Positions 24,372-31,803 are shown, numbered from the stretch's first letter. The stretch is 59,248 bases of DNA from Deltaproteobacteria bacterium (GCA_020059605.1 JAGVBT010000105.1:1-59248); one strand, 5' to 3'. Program-made: numbers and translations. Notes: generated from the letters alone by a model not told the origin.

Positions 24372-26389
24372 TTGTGGACAAAAGGTGCGTTGGCCCTGGG
24401 GCCGTTTTTTAAGAAGTTTTCGATTCCGATTTTCATGTCCTGGGCCAGCAGGCATCCCCCGAAGATTTTGGCCTCCAGCTTCAAGCCATCTTCCAGCGTC
24501 ATTCCGGCGCCCTCTAATATCGCCCGTTGTAACAATGCGTCGATCTTTCGACTCAGGTGTCCGATATCCACCTCCGGCAGGGAGGAGGGCACGGGAATGG
24601 GTCCCTTGGGAATGGGCGATGGTTTTGCCTGGCCGGATAGAATTTGTTTCACCCAATCGATGGCCCTTGAGATCAGGTCTCCTTCGACCTCTTCCTGGAT
24701 TAACCCCATCTCTTTGGCCTGGGCCGACGAGATGGGATTTCCGCTCCGGAGAATGGGCCAGGCCTTTTCCACTCCGATCAACCTCGGGAGCCTCTGAGTG
24801 CCTCCGTTTCCAGGGATGATGCCGAGCCTGGGTTCGGGCTGGGCTGCGAAAGCCTTCTGCCCCTTTGCTGCAATACGGACGGTGCAAGACATGGCCATCT
24901 CGTTGCCTCCGCCAAAGGCCAGTCCGTTGAGCGCACAGACGACCGGCTTTCCGAGATTCTCGATCAGATTTAGAACGGACATGCTCTTCAGACAGAAGGC
25001 TTCGGCTTCTTCCGGTGTCTTTTGAGCGGCCAGCATTCCGATGTCGGCTCCCGACACAAAGGCCCTCGTTCCGAAACCGGTCAGCACCGCGCCTTTTATT
25101 TTGGGGTCCCCCTGAAGGTTCTCAAAGATCTCCCGCAATTGTTCAAAGACATCCGCATTCAGGGCGTTTAGAACCTTTGGCCTGCGGATTTTCACAATGG
25201 CCACGTCGCCGTTGTCCTCTCTGAAGACAACCGGAATCTTCCAGGGCCGCCCCGAGGCCGCCTGCTTGACGAGGAGCCCGGCCACTTTGAACCCGGGATT
25301 CTCTTTGGCATAGGCCTCGACTAACTCAAGGGCTTTCTTAACCCCCATCTTGTTCATCATGGCGAAGGGAGGATTCAGAACCAATCCGGTATCCATGGCC
25401 AGCTCCAGATCTCCGATATTGGAGATCCCGCTTTCAACAATTTCACAGACCATTCCGAAATAGGCTCCGATGACCCGGTTCGAAACCGCTTCAACCATCT
25501 CGGGAGGCGTGGGAACCGTTTCCCCCTTGACGGCGGTTTCCCAGGGTTTTCCGGACTTCACCTGATCATCCAGAATCTTGGGGGAGCGATACCAGGGCAT
25601 GATCTTTGAATTCATTTCCGAAAGCCCATGCTGGGTGATGGGATTTCCGCCGGCAAGGTTATGAGCGGTGAACGGCCCCACTCCCATCCCAAGGGCTTTC
25701 TGAACGATCACATCCGCCTGCTTGACACTGGCCAATCCTTTTTCGACGGTTAATGCCGTTGCTTCAAGGAGGCCCTCGAAGATGGGATCGACCGCATAAC
25801 CATATCGGCTCTTCACCTTGATCGGGGCCTTGCCGATGAATTCGTACAGCTTCATCAAATATTCCGTCAGGGCGGGATGGGTCTCTTTTCCGGGAACGAT
25901 CTCGACCAGGATGTTTCTCTCGGCGGGGTAAAAATAGTGGATGACCAGGCACCGGCTTTTTTCTTTCATTTTTTGAAAAATGACCTCCGGCTCCATGTGC
26001 GAGGAGTTGGAAGCGAAGATTGCCGTGTCCGGACAGGATTCCTGGCACTGATCAAAAATCTTATGCTTGACATCCTCCCTTTCGAATGCGGCCTCGATGA
26101 CCAGGTCCGCATCGGCAATTTTTCCATAATCAGTGGTGAAGAGTATGTTTTTATAGATGGCCTCGGCCGCATCCTTCTTGAAGATCCCTTTCTCTGCGGC
26201 CTTGGCCATCTTCGCTTCAGCCTTCTTTGATCCTGCATCGAGAGCCGCCTGGAGGATATCAACCACGACCACCGGCACTCCATAAGCGTGAAGGTTCTGG
26301 CTGAAGTGAAGCGCAATGTCAGGGCCAATGTTTCCCGACCCAATCACCCCGATCTTCCGAATCGTCCGACCAAACCGTGTAAATGGCAT
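24368..26389 (-). CDS. 3-hydroxyacyl-CoA dehydrogenase / enoyl-CoA hydratase fusion
   Basis: Bifunctional beta-oxidation enzyme of 673 residues. The NAD-dependent dehydrogenase comes first (residues about 10-375, nucleotide motif GVIGSGNIG, catalytic histidine in VIHYFYPAE). The crotonase domain follows (about 390-640, oxyanion-hole FVSGADIG, catalytic glutamates in GGGNEMAMSC and QPEPRLGIIPG). This order is opposite to FadB/FadJ and like that of crotonyl-CoA hydratase/3-hydroxybutyryl-CoA dehydrogenase fusions in archaea. The ATG has GAGGAGG just upstream. It hydrates and then oxidises an enoyl-CoA. The stop codon falls within the right end of a MITE-like repeat. The mutase genes upstream place it in a carbon-skeleton pathway. 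Confidence 0.94.
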   Translation of the reverse strand: MPFTRFGRTIRKIGVIGSGNIGPDIALHFSQNLHAYGVPVVVVDILQAALDAGSKKAEAKMAKAAEKGIFKKDAAEAIYKNILFTTDYGKIADADLVIEAAFEREDVKHKIFDQCQESCPDTAIFASNSSHMEPEVIFQKMKEKSRCLVIHYFYPAERNILVEIVPGKETHPALTEYLMKLYEFIGKAPIKVKSRYGYAVDPIFEGLLEATALTVEKGLASVKQADVIVQKALGMGVGPFTAHNLAGGNPITQHGLSEMNSKIMPWYRSPKILDDQVKSGKPWETAVKGETVPTPPEMVEAVSNRVIGAYFGMVCEIVESGISNIGDLELAMDTGLVLNPPFAMMNKMGVKKALELVEAYAKENPGFKVAGLLVKQAASGRPWKIPVVFREDNGDVAIVKIRRPKVLNALNADVFEQLREIFENLQGDPKIKGAVLTGFGTRAFVSGADIGMLAAQKTPEEAEAFCLKSMSVLNLIENLGKPVVCALNGLAFGGGNEMAMSCTVRIAAKGQKAFAAQPEPRLGIIPGNGGTQRLPRLIGVEKAWPILRSGNPISSAQAKEMGLIQEEVEGDLISRAIDWVKQILSGQAKPSPIPKGPIPVPSSLPEVDIGHLSRKIDALLQRAILEGAGMTLEDGLKLEAKIFGGCLLAQDMKIGIENFLKNGPRANAPFVHN

Positions 26390-26402
26390 AATACACCTCC
26401 TC

Positions 26403-26545
26403 TAAAAATTCGAATGTCGAATATCGAAATCCGAAACAAGCTCGAATGCTCAAAATTCAAATATCTTAAAATATTTTCGTTTTGAACATTTGGAATTCGG
26501 TAATTTTACCTTGTTTCGAATTTCGTGCTTCGGATTTCGAATTTT
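26403..26545. repeat. Intergenic AT-rich repeat sharing a 22-base word (copy 2)
   Basis: Bases 26418-26439 are identical to 28203-28224 and, reversed, to 12013-12034. The far end (about 26508-26545) holds the inverted words TTGTTTCGAATTTCG and CTTCGGATTTCGAATTTT, so the whole spacer can fold into a long AT-rich hairpin. It separates the mutase from the dehydrogenase/hydratase gene. Confidence 0.75.
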
Positions 26546-26549
26546 CCAT

Positions 26550-28178
26550 CTAAAAGATGGATGGTTCTTTAAATTCTCCGTATACGTCTTTAAAAACTTT
26601 GGTCATCTCCCCAACCGTGGCATAGGCTTTACAGCATTCCAGAAGGCAGGGCATTACATTCTTCTCTGTTTTTGCCGCATGCTCAAGGTCTTTCAGTCGT
26701 TCGGTGACCTTCCGATTGTCCCTCTCACGCCTCACTTCCTTCGTGCGCCGAATTTGCTGTTTTGCGGATTCCAGCCGGTATTCATGAAGTTCGACCTCCA
26801 TCTCTTCGCCTTCGGTATATTTGTTGACGCCCACCTTGATCAATTCCCCCTTCTGGACCCCTTTCTCAAATTCGTAAGCCTGCCTTGCCACCTCTCTTTG
26901 GACATAGCCGGTTTCCACCGCCTTGATCATTCCTCCCATTTCATCGACCCGTTTCATCTCCTCAACGATTCTCTCTTCCATCTGTTTGGTCAGGGTTTCG
27001 ATGAAATAAGAGCCTGCCAGGGGGTCGACCGTATCGCGCAACCCCATCTCTTCCATCAGGATCTGAAAGGTCCTGAGAGAGAGGAGAGCTGCCTTCGGAG
27101 TGGGGATGGTGTAGGCTTCATCAAAGGAGCAGAGGGCCGTGGTCTGTGCGCCGCCCAGGGCGGCGGCAAGGGCATAATAGGCCCCCCGAATGATATTGTT
27201 CTCGGGCTGGGCCTTGGTCATGCCGTATCCGCCGCCTCCAAAGATCCCCCGAAGGAGAAGCGACCGGTTGTCCCTCGCTCCATAGCGGTCTTTCAGATTG
27301 ATGGCCCAGAGCTTTCTGGCGGCGCGGAATTTTGCCGTCTGTTCCCATAAATTGCCGAAAACATTGATGTTGAAGGTGAAGCTCCTGACGAAATCGTCGA
27401 CCGCGTGGCCCCGGCGGAGAACCTCTTCAATGTAAGTGTTGGCAATCTGAATGGCGTAGGCAATTTCCTGGACTGGAGAGCAGCCCGATTCGCGAATGTG
27501 GTATCCGCAAACGCTCACCGGGTTGGTCCGGGGAAGTTCCTTCATCGAGTATTCGATCGTATCCCCGATGAGCCGGACGGCAGGCCTGACGGGGAAAATC
27601 CAAGCTCCCCGGCCGATCATCTCTTTGAGGATATCGTTTTGAGGAGTGGCGCTCACCCTCTCTTTTTTAAATCCAAATTTTTCAGCTGTAGCCTGAAACA
27701 TGGCAAGCATGATGCTGGCCACTGCATTGATGGTGAGGCCGACCCCAATCCGGTCAAGGGGGATATCCTTGAACGCAACTTCGAAATCCCTCAGAGAGTC
27801 AACGGCCATTCCGACCCGTCCGACCTCGCCCTCCGCCAGAGGATCATCGGAATCAAGCCCCATCTGCGTGGGCAAATCGAAGGCGACATTCAGACCGGTC
27901 TGGCCATGGGAGATCATCAGCTTGAACCGTTCGTTGGTCTCTTCCGGCGCTCCGAATCCGGTATACTGGCGGGTGGTCCATTCCCGGCTCCGGTACCCCA
28001 TGGGGTGAATCCCCCTTGTAAAGGGATATTCACCGGGATAGGCCAGATCCTTAGCGGGATCGAACCCGACCTCCTCCAGGTCTCCCTGGGTATAGACCGG
28101 TTTGATATGGATGCCCGACTGGAGGATGACATCCAGAATCTCGTCCTTTTCATTCTTGACATACTTTGCAACACCCAT
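26550..28178 (-). CDS. Methylmalonyl-CoA mutase family, large (substrate-binding) subunit
   Basis: TIM-barrel subunit of an adenosylcobalamin-dependent acyl-CoA mutase, 542 residues, without the B12 domain, which is encoded separately just upstream. It rearranges the carbon skeleton of an acyl-CoA through radical chemistry. Motifs include YPFTRGIHPMGYR, TTRQYTGFG (Tyr72), GLNVAFDLPTQMG, NDILKEMIGRGAWIFP (Arg190) and GYHIRESG. From family knowledge, Tyr and Arg at the positions of Tyr72 and Arg190 are those of methylmalonyl-CoA mutase, unlike Phe/Gln in isobutyryl-CoA mutase or Ile/Gln in 2-hydroxyisobutyryl-CoA mutase; the alignment is by eye. No MeaB/ArgK chaperone is seen in the window. Confidence 0.93.
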   Translation of the reverse strand: MGVAKYVKNEKDEILDVILQSGIHIKPVYTQGDLEEVGFDPAKDLAYPGEYPFTRGIHPMGYRSREWTTRQYTGFGAPEETNERFKLMISHGQTGLNVAFDLPTQMGLDSDDPLAEGEVGRVGMAVDSLRDFEVAFKDIPLDRIGVGLTINAVASIMLAMFQATAEKFGFKKERVSATPQNDILKEMIGRGAWIFPVRPAVRLIGDTIEYSMKELPRTNPVSVCGYHIRESGCSPVQEIAYAIQIANTYIEEVLRRGHAVDDFVRSFTFNINVFGNLWEQTAKFRAARKLWAINLKDRYGARDNRSLLLRGIFGGGGYGMTKAQPENNIIRGAYYALAAALGGAQTTALCSFDEAYTIPTPKAALLSLRTFQILMEEMGLRDTVDPLAGSYFIETLTKQMEERIVEEMKRVDEMGGMIKAVETGYVQREVARQAYEFEKGVQKGELIKVGVNKYTEGEEMEVELHEYRLESAKQQIRRTKEVRRERDNRKVTERLKDLEHAAKTEKNVMPCLLECCKAYATVGEMTKVFKDVYGEFKEPSIF

Positions 28179-28184
28179 CTCACA

Positions 28185-28328
28185 CTCCTTAAATCCGAAA
28201 TCCGAATATCGAAATCCGAAACAAATTCAAATTTTTAAATCTCAAAACCAATTCAATCGTTTGGACTATTTGAATTTTGGGCATGGGTGCTTGTTTCGGA
28301 TTTTATGCTTCGGATTTAGAGTTTTCCC
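28185..28328. repeat. Intergenic AT-rich repeat sharing a 22-base word (copy 3)
   Basis: Left arm 28189-28227 contains the word ATATCGAAATCCGAAACA. The right arm, about 28290-28328, carries its inverted form (TTGTTTCGGATTT, then CTTCGGATTTAGAG). The spacer lies between the B12-binding and mutase genes and can fold on itself. Confidence 0.75.
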
Positions 28329-28330
28329 GA

Positions 28331-28732
28331 TTATGATCGGGGTTTAATGTTTTCTTTGATCCATCGGATCGATTCGTCAAAAGGGGTTCCCCCCGGAAAG
28401 ATGCCATGGATGCCGATGTTTTGAAGGAGGGGAATGTCCCTCTTGGGAATGACCCCGCCCACTGCCAGCAGGACATCGTCGATTTTCATCTCTTTCATCT
28501 TTTTCGTCAGCTTTTCACAGATGGGCAGGTGGGCGCCGGACATGATGGAAAGGCCAATCACATCCACGTCCTCCTGAATGGCCGTATGGATGATCTGGTC
28601 GACGGTTTGATGAAGGCCCGTGTAAATGACCTCCATGCCGGCATCACGCAGGGCCTGTGCCACCACCTTCGCTCCGCGATCATGACCATCTAAACCGGGC
28701 TTTGCCACCAGAATGCGAATCTTCTTTTCCAC
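28331..28732 (-). CDS. Cobalamin-binding subunit of acyl-CoA mutase
   Basis: A 133-residue B12-binding domain protein, the stand-alone small partner of the mutase large subunit. The motif DGHDRG (DxHxxG, residues about 15-20) supplies the histidine that coordinates cobalt in the base-off/His-on mode. The SIMSGAHLP and GGVIPKRD segments are typical of mutase small domains. It has an ATG 24 bases inside the GntR-led gene run and lies directly before the mutase large subunit. Two-subunit arrangement as in isobutyryl- and 2-hydroxyisobutyryl-CoA mutases and archaeal methylmalonyl-CoA mutases. Confidence 0.95.
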   Translation of the reverse strand: MEKKIRILVAKPGLDGHDRGAKVVAQALRDAGMEVIYTGLHQTVDQIIHTAIQEDVDVIGLSIMSGAHLPICEKLTKKMKEMKIDDVLLAVGGVIPKRDIPLLQNIGIHGIFPGGTPFDESIRWIKENIKPRS

Positions 28733-28738
28733 TTGATC

Positions 28739-28774
28739 TCCTCAATCTTCAATCTAAAATCTTCAATCTGAAAT
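28739..28774. repeat. Short word repeat between GntR and B12-binding genes
   Basis: The word TCAATCT is repeated with variations (CAATCTTCAATCTAAAATC and onwards). Similar low-complexity word repeats fill several other short spacers in this window. Confidence 0.5.
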
Positions 28775-29461
28775 CTATGGGACCATCCTTCCTTCGTCGA
28801 TTTCCTTGAGGACAATCTCCTTTCCTCTTTCCAGATGAGTTCGAACCAGTTTCTCCACCAGCCTGGGGTTTCTTTTCTTCATGGCTTCGAGCATTTGCCG
28901 ATGGTCGGAGATCGAGGTTTTAAAGCCGCTCGGCGTATGGAGCAGGGCGAGGCGGTAGCGGTAAAAATAGTCGCGGAAGTTGTTGATCATCTCGATCAAC
29001 TTCTTACTCTTGCAGGATTTGTAGAGAAGGTCATGAAATTCCGTATAGAGTTGAACGGCCTTTTCCCCATCCCCCTTTCCCAGGGCGCTTTCGGATTCGC
29101 TGACTTTTTTTTCGAGGGCGTCAATCTTATCCGGGGGAATATGAACGGCAGCCAGATAAGCCGCATAGCTTTCCAGGGCGATGCGAATGCCGAAGATCTC
29201 TTCCACGTCCTCCTTCGTGAATTCCCTGACGGCAAACCCTCCTTTCGGAAGCCTTGAAACAAGATCGTCCCGTTCCAGTTTGTGAAAGGCTTCCCTGACC
29301 GGAGTGCGGCTGATTCCGATCTGGTGGGCCAGCGTTTCCTCGATCAACCGTTGCCCCCCTTTCAATTTCCCATGCAGAATGGACTTCTTTAATGAATCGT
29401 AGACCACTTCCCGAAGGGACTTCCTCTTTCCTATCTTGACCGCTCCGAATAGGTTTTCCAC
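28775..29461 (-). CDS. GntR family transcriptional regulator, FCD (FadR) subfamily
   Basis: Regulator of 228 residues. The winged helix (about residues 15-80) carries the GntR signature EETLAHQIGISRTPVREAFHKLERDDLV. The FCD ligand-binding domain (about 90-220) keeps histidines in EFHDLL, SDHRQML and RTHLERG that normally bind a metal and a carboxylate ligand. The start is GTG with AAAGGAG 7 bases upstream. It is the first gene of a run of eleven minus-strand genes that ends with HyuB. The palindrome TGTATACTGTATCCA in its own promoter also occurs at 10703-10717 and, in variant form, at 7699-7713, so it likely represses itself, two TRAP operons and the hydroxylase until a substrate or acyl-CoA appears. 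Confidence 0.93.
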   Translation of the reverse strand: MENLFGAVKIGKRKSLREVVYDSLKKSILHGKLKGGQRLIEETLAHQIGISRTPVREAFHKLERDDLVSRLPKGGFAVREFTKEDVEEIFGIRIALESYAAYLAAVHIPPDKIDALEKKVSESESALGKGDGEKAVQLYTEFHDLLYKSCKSKKLIEMINNFRDYFYRYRLALLHTPSGFKTSISDHRQMLEAMKKRNPRLVEKLVRTHLERGKEIVLKEIDEGRMVP

Positions 29462-29485
29462 GGCAGGCTCCTTTCCCCCTCATTT

Positions 29486-29500
29486 TGTATACTGTATCCA
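29486..29500. promoter_or_regulatory. GntR autoregulatory operator
   Basis: TGTATACTGTATCCA, a 7-1-7 palindrome, lies between the -10 element and the GTG start of the GntR gene. The same 15 bases, inverted, are at 10703-10717. The repeat, spacing after the promoter and GntR-like symmetry are seen directly; binding is inferred. Confidence 0.78.
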
Positions 29501-29510
29501 GAATAAACTT

Positions 29511-29539
29511 CTTATACGCCAAGGGTGGGAGCTTGTCAA
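29511..29539 (-). promoter_or_regulatory. Sigma-70-type promoter of the GntR-led operon
   Basis: Minus-strand TTGACA (29539-29534), 17-base spacer, TATAAG (29516-29511). The operator starts 10 bases past the -10 element, matching the arrangement at 10662-10717 (12 bases). Confidence 0.75.
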
Positions 29540-29600
29540 GATTTATTTCATTTGTGTCATTTTGTTTCCAGGTTTGGAAAAAACAAGGGAAAAAGATCGG

Positions 29601-29630
29601 TTGACAATGGGGGTCTTTTGTGTGTAACAA
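29601..29630 (+). promoter_or_regulatory. Putative promoter of the selenoglutaredoxin gene
   Basis: TTGACA (29601-29606) and TAACAA (29625-29630) with an 18-base spacer, 48 bases before the ATG. The -10 match is moderate. Confidence 0.5.
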
Positions 29631-29677
29631 TAAAATAGCAATTTATCCCATCCGCGATCAGGAAAGGAGGATCGATC

Positions 29678-29941
29678 ATGGCAGCAGAAGAGATTAAAGT
29701 TTATTCTACCCCCACCTGACCCTATTGTAAAATGGCGAAAGAGTATCTTTCGCAGAAAGGCTACGCATTTACGGAATATGATGTGACCAAAGATCGTGCC
29801 GCGCTGGACGAGATGGTGAAGATTTCAGGCGCGCGGAGCGTTCCGGTGATCGCCGCCTGCAACGAAGTGATGGTTGGGTTCGAAAAAAACAAACTGGAAC
29901 AGATGCTCAGCTGTATCCAGCAGCGGTCGGAAGTGAAATAA
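29678..29941 (+). CDS. Glutaredoxin-like selenoprotein (in-frame UGA read as selenocysteine)
   Basis: The frame from ATG 29678 (GGAAAGGAGG 8 bases upstream) to TAA 29941 encodes 87 residues with one internal TGA at 29717-29719. Read as selenocysteine (U14), the protein begins AAEEIKVYSTPT-U-PYCKMAKEYL, so UPYC replaces the glutaredoxin CPYC motif. The rest matches the family, including SGARSVPVIAACNEVMVGF with the cis-proline. The Cys17 partner is kept. A perfect 8-base-pair hairpin begins 15 bases after the UGA with a G in its three-base loop, as expected for a bacterial SECIS. It probably acts as a cytosolic thiol-disulfide reductant. A pseudogene is unlikely given the intact downstream frame. 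Standard gene callers would report only the part from 29732. Confidence 0.88.
29735..29753 (+). promoter_or_regulatory. SECIS-like hairpin within the glutaredoxin reading frame
   Basis: GCGAAAGA-GTA-TCTTTCGC: eight perfect base pairs and a GTA loop. It begins 16 bases after the last base of the UGA, placing the loop G 24 bases after it, close to the geometry of the formate dehydrogenase SECIS. It codes for residues 20-26 at the same time. Confidence 0.85.
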
Positions 29942-30042
29942 AAGGGTGAAGGCTACAAAAAAAGAAAATGTAACCCATCACCCCATTGCAGCCGCCGGCC
30001 CAGAGGGCCTCTGGCCCGGAGGGAGCAGCAAAGCATTATTTC

Positions 30043-30194
30043 TAATGTTGTGCGTCAATAATCACTTTACAATCCGTTCGTGGTTCGCTCAGGACAGGCT
30101 TGTCGAACCATGAACGGAATCCCGCGACATAGTTCACCCTTCGACAGGCTCAGGGTGAACGGGGCATGTAAAGAAGCGTTGACGCACCACACTA
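30043..30194. repeat. MITE-like element with terminal inverted repeats and TA ends
   Basis: Left end 30046-30071 and right end 30167-30191 are imperfect inverted repeats built around GTGCGTCAA and CTTTACA, with TA at both outer borders (30043-30044, 30193-30194), as for Tc1/IS630-type targets. Inside are inverted repeats of the GTTCGACAGGCTC type (TTCATGGTTCG-like and TTCACCCTTCGACAGGCTCAGGGTGAA). The whole gap 29942-30289 holds this element plus a G/C-rich hairpin (GGCCCAGAGGGCCTCTGGCC, 29998-30017) and no gene. Confidence 0.65.
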
Positions 30195-30289
30195 AAGGGG
30201 GAATGTCCATTTCCATTTAACGAAACCGGCTTCATCCCCCTGACCGTTGGGCAAAAAACTCTTATTTTCCGGAGGGCATCTCAACCCCC

Positions 30290-31069
30290 ATGCGGATCGC
30301 CTTGGATAGAATCAAAGGAATCATCGGTCAACTTCAGGACTTTTACCTTCTCTCCTTTCACGGCCTGGTGGGGACACTGAGACGGCCCTTCTATTCGAAA
30401 GACCTGATCGAACAGATGAACTATGCGGGCTTCGGCTCTCTCTTGGTCATCCTGCTCATCTCGCTTTTCATCGGCATGGCTCTCTCCCTGCAGCTCTCGG
30501 CCGAGCTTTCAAGACTCGGATTGAAGATGTATACGGGAAAAGTGGTGGGCATCTCCATCATCAGAGAGATCGGACCGGTTCTCATTGCGGTTGTCTTTGC
30601 GGGAAGGGTGGGGTCGGGGATGGCCTCCGAGCTGGGATCGATGGTGCTGGGGCACCAGGTCGATACCCTGCGGGTCTTTGGCGTCGATCCCGTCAAGAAG
30701 CTGGTGACCCCAAGGATCCTGAGCGCCGTGGCCATGCTCCCTGTTTTGACCATCATCGGCGATGCCGTTGCCCTCTTTGGCGCTTACTATATCGCCGTCT
30801 TTGTGAGCCACCAGAGCGGGACCTTTTTCTGGAGTTCGATACGGGATATTTTAACTTATGAAAACATCCTGGCCGGATCCATCAAGCCCTTTATCTTCGG
30901 TTATCTGATCGCCTGCATCAGTTGTTATATGGGACTCTCCACAAAGGGAGGGGCGGTCGGACTGAGACGGACGACGACCCAAGCCGTGGTCCTTTCCTTT
31001 ATTGCCATCATCGTCGCCGATTTCATCATGACCAGGGTGTTACTCTATATTCTGGGGTTTACCCTATGA
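30290..31069 (+). CDS. mlaE: MlaE-type ABC transporter permease
   Basis: Inner-membrane permease of the Mla phospholipid (or related MCE) transport system, 259 residues, about five or six helices. The conserved central region GPVLIAVVFAGRVGSGMASELGSM matches the MlaE/TRIC-like signature. It interacts with the ATPase encoded next, whose ATG overlaps its stop by four bases. The start is at ATG 30290 with a GGAGG rather far upstream (14 bases), so the start is less certain. The operon continues with MlaF and an MCE protein; MlaB and MlaC are absent. Confidence 0.93.
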   Translation: MRIALDRIKGIIGQLQDFYLLSFHGLVGTLRRPFYSKDLIEQMNYAGFGSLLVILLISLFIGMALSLQLSAELSRLGLKMYTGKVVGISIIREIGPVLIAVVFAGRVGSGMASELGSMVLGHQVDTLRVFGVDPVKKLVTPRILSAVAMLPVLTIIGDAVALFGAYYIAVFVSHQSGTFFWSSIRDILTYENILAGSIKPFIFGYLIACISCYMGLSTKGGAVGLRRTTTQAVVLSFIAIIVADFIMTRVLLYILGFTL

Positions 31070-31803
31070 TCGAATTTGACCGGGTCTCCTTTTCTTACGG
31101 AAACCGTCTCGTCCTCCATGAGTTAAGCTTCTCCGTTCATGAAGACGAAAGGACGGCCATCCTCGGCGGAAGCGGAGATGGAAAGACAACCATCCTGAAA
31201 CTGATTGTCGGCCTGCTGAGGCCTGACTCCGGAAGAATCCTGATCAACGGGGCGGACATCACCGAAAAAGCGGAGGATGAACTGCGGGATATCCGGATCA
31301 AATTCAGCATCGTCTTCCAGGAAGGAGCGCTTTTCGATTCTTTAAGCGTGAAGGAGAATGTGGCGTTTCCCCTCAGGGAATATACCCGCATGACCGAAGA
31401 GGAGATCGACCGGAAAGTAAGGGAACTGCTGAGAAGGGTGGGGTTGGAAGAGGCGATCGGACACATGCCGGAGGAGCTCAGCGGCGGGATGCATCGGAGA
31501 GTGGCCATCATGAGATCGATGGCCGCCTTTGAACCGAAGATGTTCCTCTATGATGAACCCACCTCGGGCCTCGATCCCGTCAGCGCGGATGTGATCTGCA
31601 AATTGATCCTCGACCTCTCCGGGCAGGGGAGGGGGTATATCATCGTGACCCATAAGGTCTTTGATGCCTTCCGGCTGGCAAACCGGTTCATGTTTTTAAA
31701 GGGAGGGAAGATCGTCTTTGACGGGGATAGGCCGGCCCTGCTCGGTTCAACCATTCCCGAGATCCGGATCTTTCTCAGGGAGCTGAATCTGGATCGGAAT
31801 TGA
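31066..31803 (+). CDS. mlaF: MlaF-type ABC transporter ATP-binding protein
   Basis: Cytoplasmic ATPase of the MCE lipid transporter, 245 residues. The Walker A motif GGSGDGKTT (near residue 37), the signature LSGGMHRRVAIMRS (near 139) and Walker B FLYDEPTSGLDP (near 163) are intact. The start overlaps the permease stop (ATGA), and a longer open frame upstream is only a reading-frame extension. Energy from ATP moves lipid between the MCE protein in the periplasm and the inner membrane. Confidence 0.95.
   Translation: MIEFDRVSFSYGNRLVLHELSFSVHEDERTAILGGSGDGKTTILKLIVGLLRPDSGRILINGADITEKAEDELRDIRIKFSIVFQEGALFDSLSVKENVAFPLREYTRMTEEEIDRKVRELLRRVGLEEAIGHMPEELSGGMHRRVAIMRSMAAFEPKMFLYDEPTSGLDPVSADVICKLILDLSGQGRGYIIVTHKVFDAFRLANRFMFLKGGKIVFDGDRPALLGSTIPEIRIFLRELNLDRN

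Noticed and set aside
29717-29719. UGA as a nonsense mutation in the glutaredoxin gene
   Set aside because: The codon falls exactly at the catalytic cysteine, the downstream frame is intact, and a well-placed hairpin follows, so selenocysteine is the better reading.
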